Shown here: positions 61,819-64,000 of the stretch, in pieces
How positions within the stretch are numbered: position 1 is the stretch's first letter
Layout: the number at the start of each line of letters is the position of its first letter
Assembly (NCBI GenBank): GCA_964561145.1
Contig: CAZLNZ010000010.1
Coordinates: 16,259 to 80,258, forward strand
Length of the DNA: 64,000 nt
Origin: RUG14300 sp964561145
GTDB lineage: Bacteria; Bacillota; Clostridia; Christensenellales; CAG-1252
Direction: 5' to 3'
Translations under genes and position numbers: made by a program
Notes under the pieces: generated by a model
Seen by the model: only the letters and a program-made list of their open reading frames with translations
Database searches by the model: none
What the model was told of the DNA's origin: nothing

Positions 61819-63054
61819 TTATTCTTGCTCATTGCAAGGAAGTTCGTCACAGATTGTGGCTTTATCAATACGTTCCCGCTCTTCTTCCATGAGCAGCTTG
61901 TATTTAATTCTGCCCGCATTCTTTTCTTTATTATACCACAGTATTGCTATTGCGGAAAGCAACATTGATATTATAATTCCGATTAACATTGCACCCGGAA
62001 TCCACGCATCGTTGATAGCGGCTATTTTAAGGATGTTTTCCTCTCCCAAGCTCAAAGCATTCTGTGCTTCTTCGATGGTTTCCGCCTTTTCGATGTTTGA
62101 ACGGGTGGAATCGTAAAGTGTTTTAATCTTTTTTCTTTTTGAAAAACTAAGTTCTTGTATTTCCTTAGAGTCAACCAAAGCGGAAAGCCGTTGCAATAGG
62201 GATTGCTTTAGATTGTCTAGTATATATGGCGTTGCATCGGCGGTTATATATTCCACCTCGGACAAATTCGATATGAATGAGTCGGTTAATTTCTCCATCT
62301 CTTCGGTTGAAGCGTGAAGCCCCAGTTCGATTAAGTCATTTATCAAAGCTTCGTGAAGCTCGAGTATTTTTGTTCCGTTTTCGGTATTATAACCATTATT
62401 AATCAATTGTACGAGTTTTTCCTTGTATTCTTCATTGTCGGCACTAAATTGATATTCATATGGAAAATCTGTTTGCAGTAAGTTCCTCTTTGTTAAGGAA
62501 AGATTGACTTGTTCGAGCAGTGCATTGTCCGCTCGAACGAGTTCGGAAGTTATTTTTTTTGAGAACTCTCGTTTTATGGTAGCGGCATCGGGGAGGGCCT
62601 GTGCTTTTTCAAAAAAATCTTTTTCAATAAGCGGTATTGTCTCCTCCGATGTTTCCTCATTTACTGCCTCGATTGCTTTATGAAAAAGTTGTTCTAATTC
62701 TTTCCAAGAACTTTCATCGTAATATCTGCAATCGCCTCCTTTTGTTGTAAATAATTTTAAGGAGATATCGACCGAAGAATAAATTGAAGCAAGGGCTTTT
62801 TGCTTTGCGTACTCTAGAGAGAAGTGGTTGATTGCTTCGACTTGTTCATCGGAACAGGTGTTATGTAGCATAAAGTCTTTTGCCAGATAAACTAGGTTAT
62901 AACCCTCCTTTGAATTGAGCTTTCCTGCCTCCTCCAAGGATTCAAGAGAGGAGATGATTTCATTTATGTCGGAGTAATCATCTGCGTAGACGAATTCGCC
63001 GATACAGCAAAAAAGGAGAACTATTGAAATAATGAAAACCGTGACTCTTCTCAC
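61819..63054 (-). CDS. Type I membrane protein with all-helical extracytoplasmic domain, partner of the RyR gene
   Basis: About 411 residues, not recognised. Seen: signal peptide (VTVFIISIVLLFCCIGEFVYA), a long Glu-rich, mostly helical extracytoplasmic domain of about 330 residues, one transmembrane helix AMLIGIIISMLLSAIAILWYN, and a charged tail of 30 residues. Two Cys (LHNTCSDEQ and KGGDCRYYD) could form a disulfide. GTG 63054 is preferred, because the TTG at 63132 coincides with the -35 element of a good promoter, and AGGGAG lies in between. The gene ends 18 bases before the RyR gene, so they should be made together; a sensor or regulatory subunit is a reasonable inference. Confidence 0.65.
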   Translation of the reverse strand: MRRVTVFIISIVLLFCCIGEFVYADDYSDINEIISSLESLEEAGKLNSKEGYNLVYLAKDFMLHNTCSDEQVEAINHFSLEYAKQKALASIYSSVDISLKLFTTKGGDCRYYDESSWKELEQLFHKAIEAVNEETSEETIPLIEKDFFEKAQALPDAATIKREFSKKITSELVRADNALLEQVNLSLTKRNLLQTDFPYEYQFSADNEEYKEKLVQLINNGYNTENGTKILELHEALINDLIELGLHASTEEMEKLTDSFISNLSEVEYITADATPYILDNLKQSLLQRLSALVDSKEIQELSFSKRKKIKTLYDSTRSNIEKAETIEEAQNALSLGEENILKIAAINDAWIPGAMLIGIIISMLLSAIAILWYNKEKNAGRIKYKLLMEEERERIDKATICDELPCNEQE

Positions 63055-63103
63055 TCTGTTGAACTTACTCCCTGATTTATTTTGTTTATATTTAATATAA
63101 ACT

Positions 63104-63132
63104 ATTATGTACAAAAATAAAAGAAAAGTCAA
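63104..63132 (-). promoter_or_regulatory. Promoter of the four-gene minus-strand unit
   Basis: Minus strand: -35 TTGACT (63132-63127), 17-bp spacer, -10 CATAAT (63109-63104), 50 bases before GTG 63054. Confidence 0.6.
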
Positions 63133-63250
63133 TAGGAAAGTAAAAAATGATCTGATGAGCTCAAAGTGTTTTCTTTATTAAAATGACGTCGGAAATGTTT
63201 CGTAAGAGCAAGGATGAAAAAAGAGTGATTAGGCAATATATAACAAGAAA

Positions 63251-63273
63251 GGCTGCGGATACATCACGCAGCC
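63251..63273. terminator. GC-rich hairpin
   Basis: GGCTGCG, 9-base loop, CGCAGCC. On the minus strand it is followed by TTTCTTG, so it could end a transcript entering from the right; the plus side has only a weak T run. Confidence 0.5.
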
Positions 63274-64000
63274 AATCTTTATGATAAGGGGGAAAATTAT
63301 AACAATAATGAACTCTTCAAATAATGAAGGAGTCTTATGTATAAATATACTACCATCTTTTTTCAATATTGTCAACAACAAATTGTAAAGATTTTGTAAA
63401 GATTTCAAGAAATTGATAAAACAATGATAATCAACGCTTTTAACAAAAATGGTTCCTTTTCTTTATTCTTCCCGACTATTTCTTTTTAATCAAATACACT
63501 GTCGATAAAAAATATCGATAGTGTGTTAGCCTTTTGAAAAAAGCACTGTATTTTTTAGGAACACCGTTTAGCAATTCTCAATGAGAATCGTATAAGCGGT
63601 ATATAAACACGCTGTTTTCTCTCGGCTTGCATCCGAGTTTTGGTTGCGTATAAATATACAAAAATGTGAATAAAAATACAATGGTGTCCATATTTGAAGT
63701 GTCTATGGTTTGAAACTCGAAAGAGTGAAGTGCTGCCGACAGTTTTGAATAATAATTTGCTTATGTATTTATTTTCTTGCTTTAAACGCTATTTATAATT
63801 GTTTCAAGCAATTTTTTGCTTTTTTCTTGAGTGTACATTTTAAAAAGTTTTCAAATGCTCTTCAAGAATAACAAGCATAATATCATACTCTATTTTTGTC
63901 AATTAATCAATAAAATGTGCATATTTTTTCATTACTATTTTTTTCAAGTGAATTCCCAAAGTAAATTCCACAGTGGAATTTGAGGTGGAATTTACCCTGG
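63274..64000. other. Gene-free AT-rich stretch with palindromes
   Basis: No supported gene. It contains two tandem 11-mers TTGTAAAGATT (63383-63393, 63394-63404), a 12-bp hairpin with one G-U pair at 63496-63507 / 63513-63524, a longer imperfect inverted repeat at 63563-63600 centred on ATTCTCA-A-TGAGAAT (63574-63588), and repeated GTGGAATTT arms at the window end. No tRNA or known ncRNA was recognised. Confidence 0.55.
63961..63995. repeat. Interleaved palindrome at the window edge
   Basis: AAATTCCAC-A-GTGGAATTT (63963-63981) is perfect; an 11-base arm GTAAATTCCAC (63961-63971) also pairs with GTGGAATTTAC (63985-63995). Three copies of one arm in 35 bases suggest the start of a repeat element continuing past 64000. 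Confidence 0.6.

Noticed and set aside
63130..63132. TTG start giving a 437-residue partner of the RyR protein
   Set aside because: It lies in the -35 element of a good promoter and has no ribosome-binding site; GTG 63054 fits the signal peptide.
63574..63588. Fur-type iron box
   Set aside because: The 7-1-7 symmetry fits but the arms are in the opposite order to the known Fur site, and no gene start is near.

Overview
The window looks like the chromosome of an AT-rich, low-GC Gram-positive anaerobe, most likely an uncultured gut member of the Clostridia (Bacillota). Supporting signs are strong AGGAGG-type ribosome-binding sites, SigA-like TTGACA/TATAAT promoters, many lipoproteins, a WalJ/YycJ-RlmH neighbourhood, a pth-mfd-foldase neighbourhood, a Rho with a long low-complexity insertion, ATP-type PEP carboxykinase and an anaerobic GlpA-like operon. 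The genetic code is standard. I found no rRNA, tRNA, CRISPR array or insertion sequence. This placement is an inference from gene content, not from a marker gene.

Layout: 0.1-2.0 kb holds an esterase and a DUF4349 lipoprotein. 2.5-9.3 kb is a five-gene operon with its own promoter and terminator: two flavoprotein subunits, a DUF1667 CxxC protein, an FGGY kinase and an alkyl-DHAP-synthase-like flavoenzyme, probably for glycerol, glycerol-3-phosphate or a related polyol. 9.5-15.5 kb carries a membrane-anchored protein with about 14 acidic repeats, then walJ, two CPBP membrane proteases and rlmH, the last four tightly packed or overlapping. 15.5-24.1 kb is a housekeeping run: M14 peptidase, tadA, a GlmU-like acetyltransferase without the usual uridylyltransferase, pth, mfd and a cysteine-rich parvulin-like lipoprotein.

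24.2-32.6 kb is the accessory island. An 11-bp repeat array and a very strong ribosome-binding site on a stop-interrupted mini-ORF precede an 1826-residue RHS polymorphic-toxin-like protein. A small putative immunity gene, a terminator and a broken second RHS tip (core copy plus toxin-like domain) with its own putative immunity genes follow.

32.7-39.6 kb is on the minus strand: rRNA m5C methyltransferase, a lipoprotein with Ig-like repeats, rho, an MBL hydrolase and prs. pckA follows on plus. A nitrate/sulfonate/taurine-type ABC importer (minus) diverges from a Crp/Fnr-type regulator whose leader holds a perfect palindrome. 45.0-56.3 kb holds nadE, a heterodimeric ABC exporter, ileS-like and leuS genes, and 56.3-56.8 kb a mini-kinase.

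57.0-63.1 kb is a minus-strand four-gene unit: a type I membrane helical protein, a 998-residue channel-like protein with Rossmann modules and a C-terminal RyR domain, a LURP-one-like protein and an M18 aminopeptidase. I consider the first two genes the best candidate for an undescribed system. The last 0.87 kb has no gene but several palindromes.
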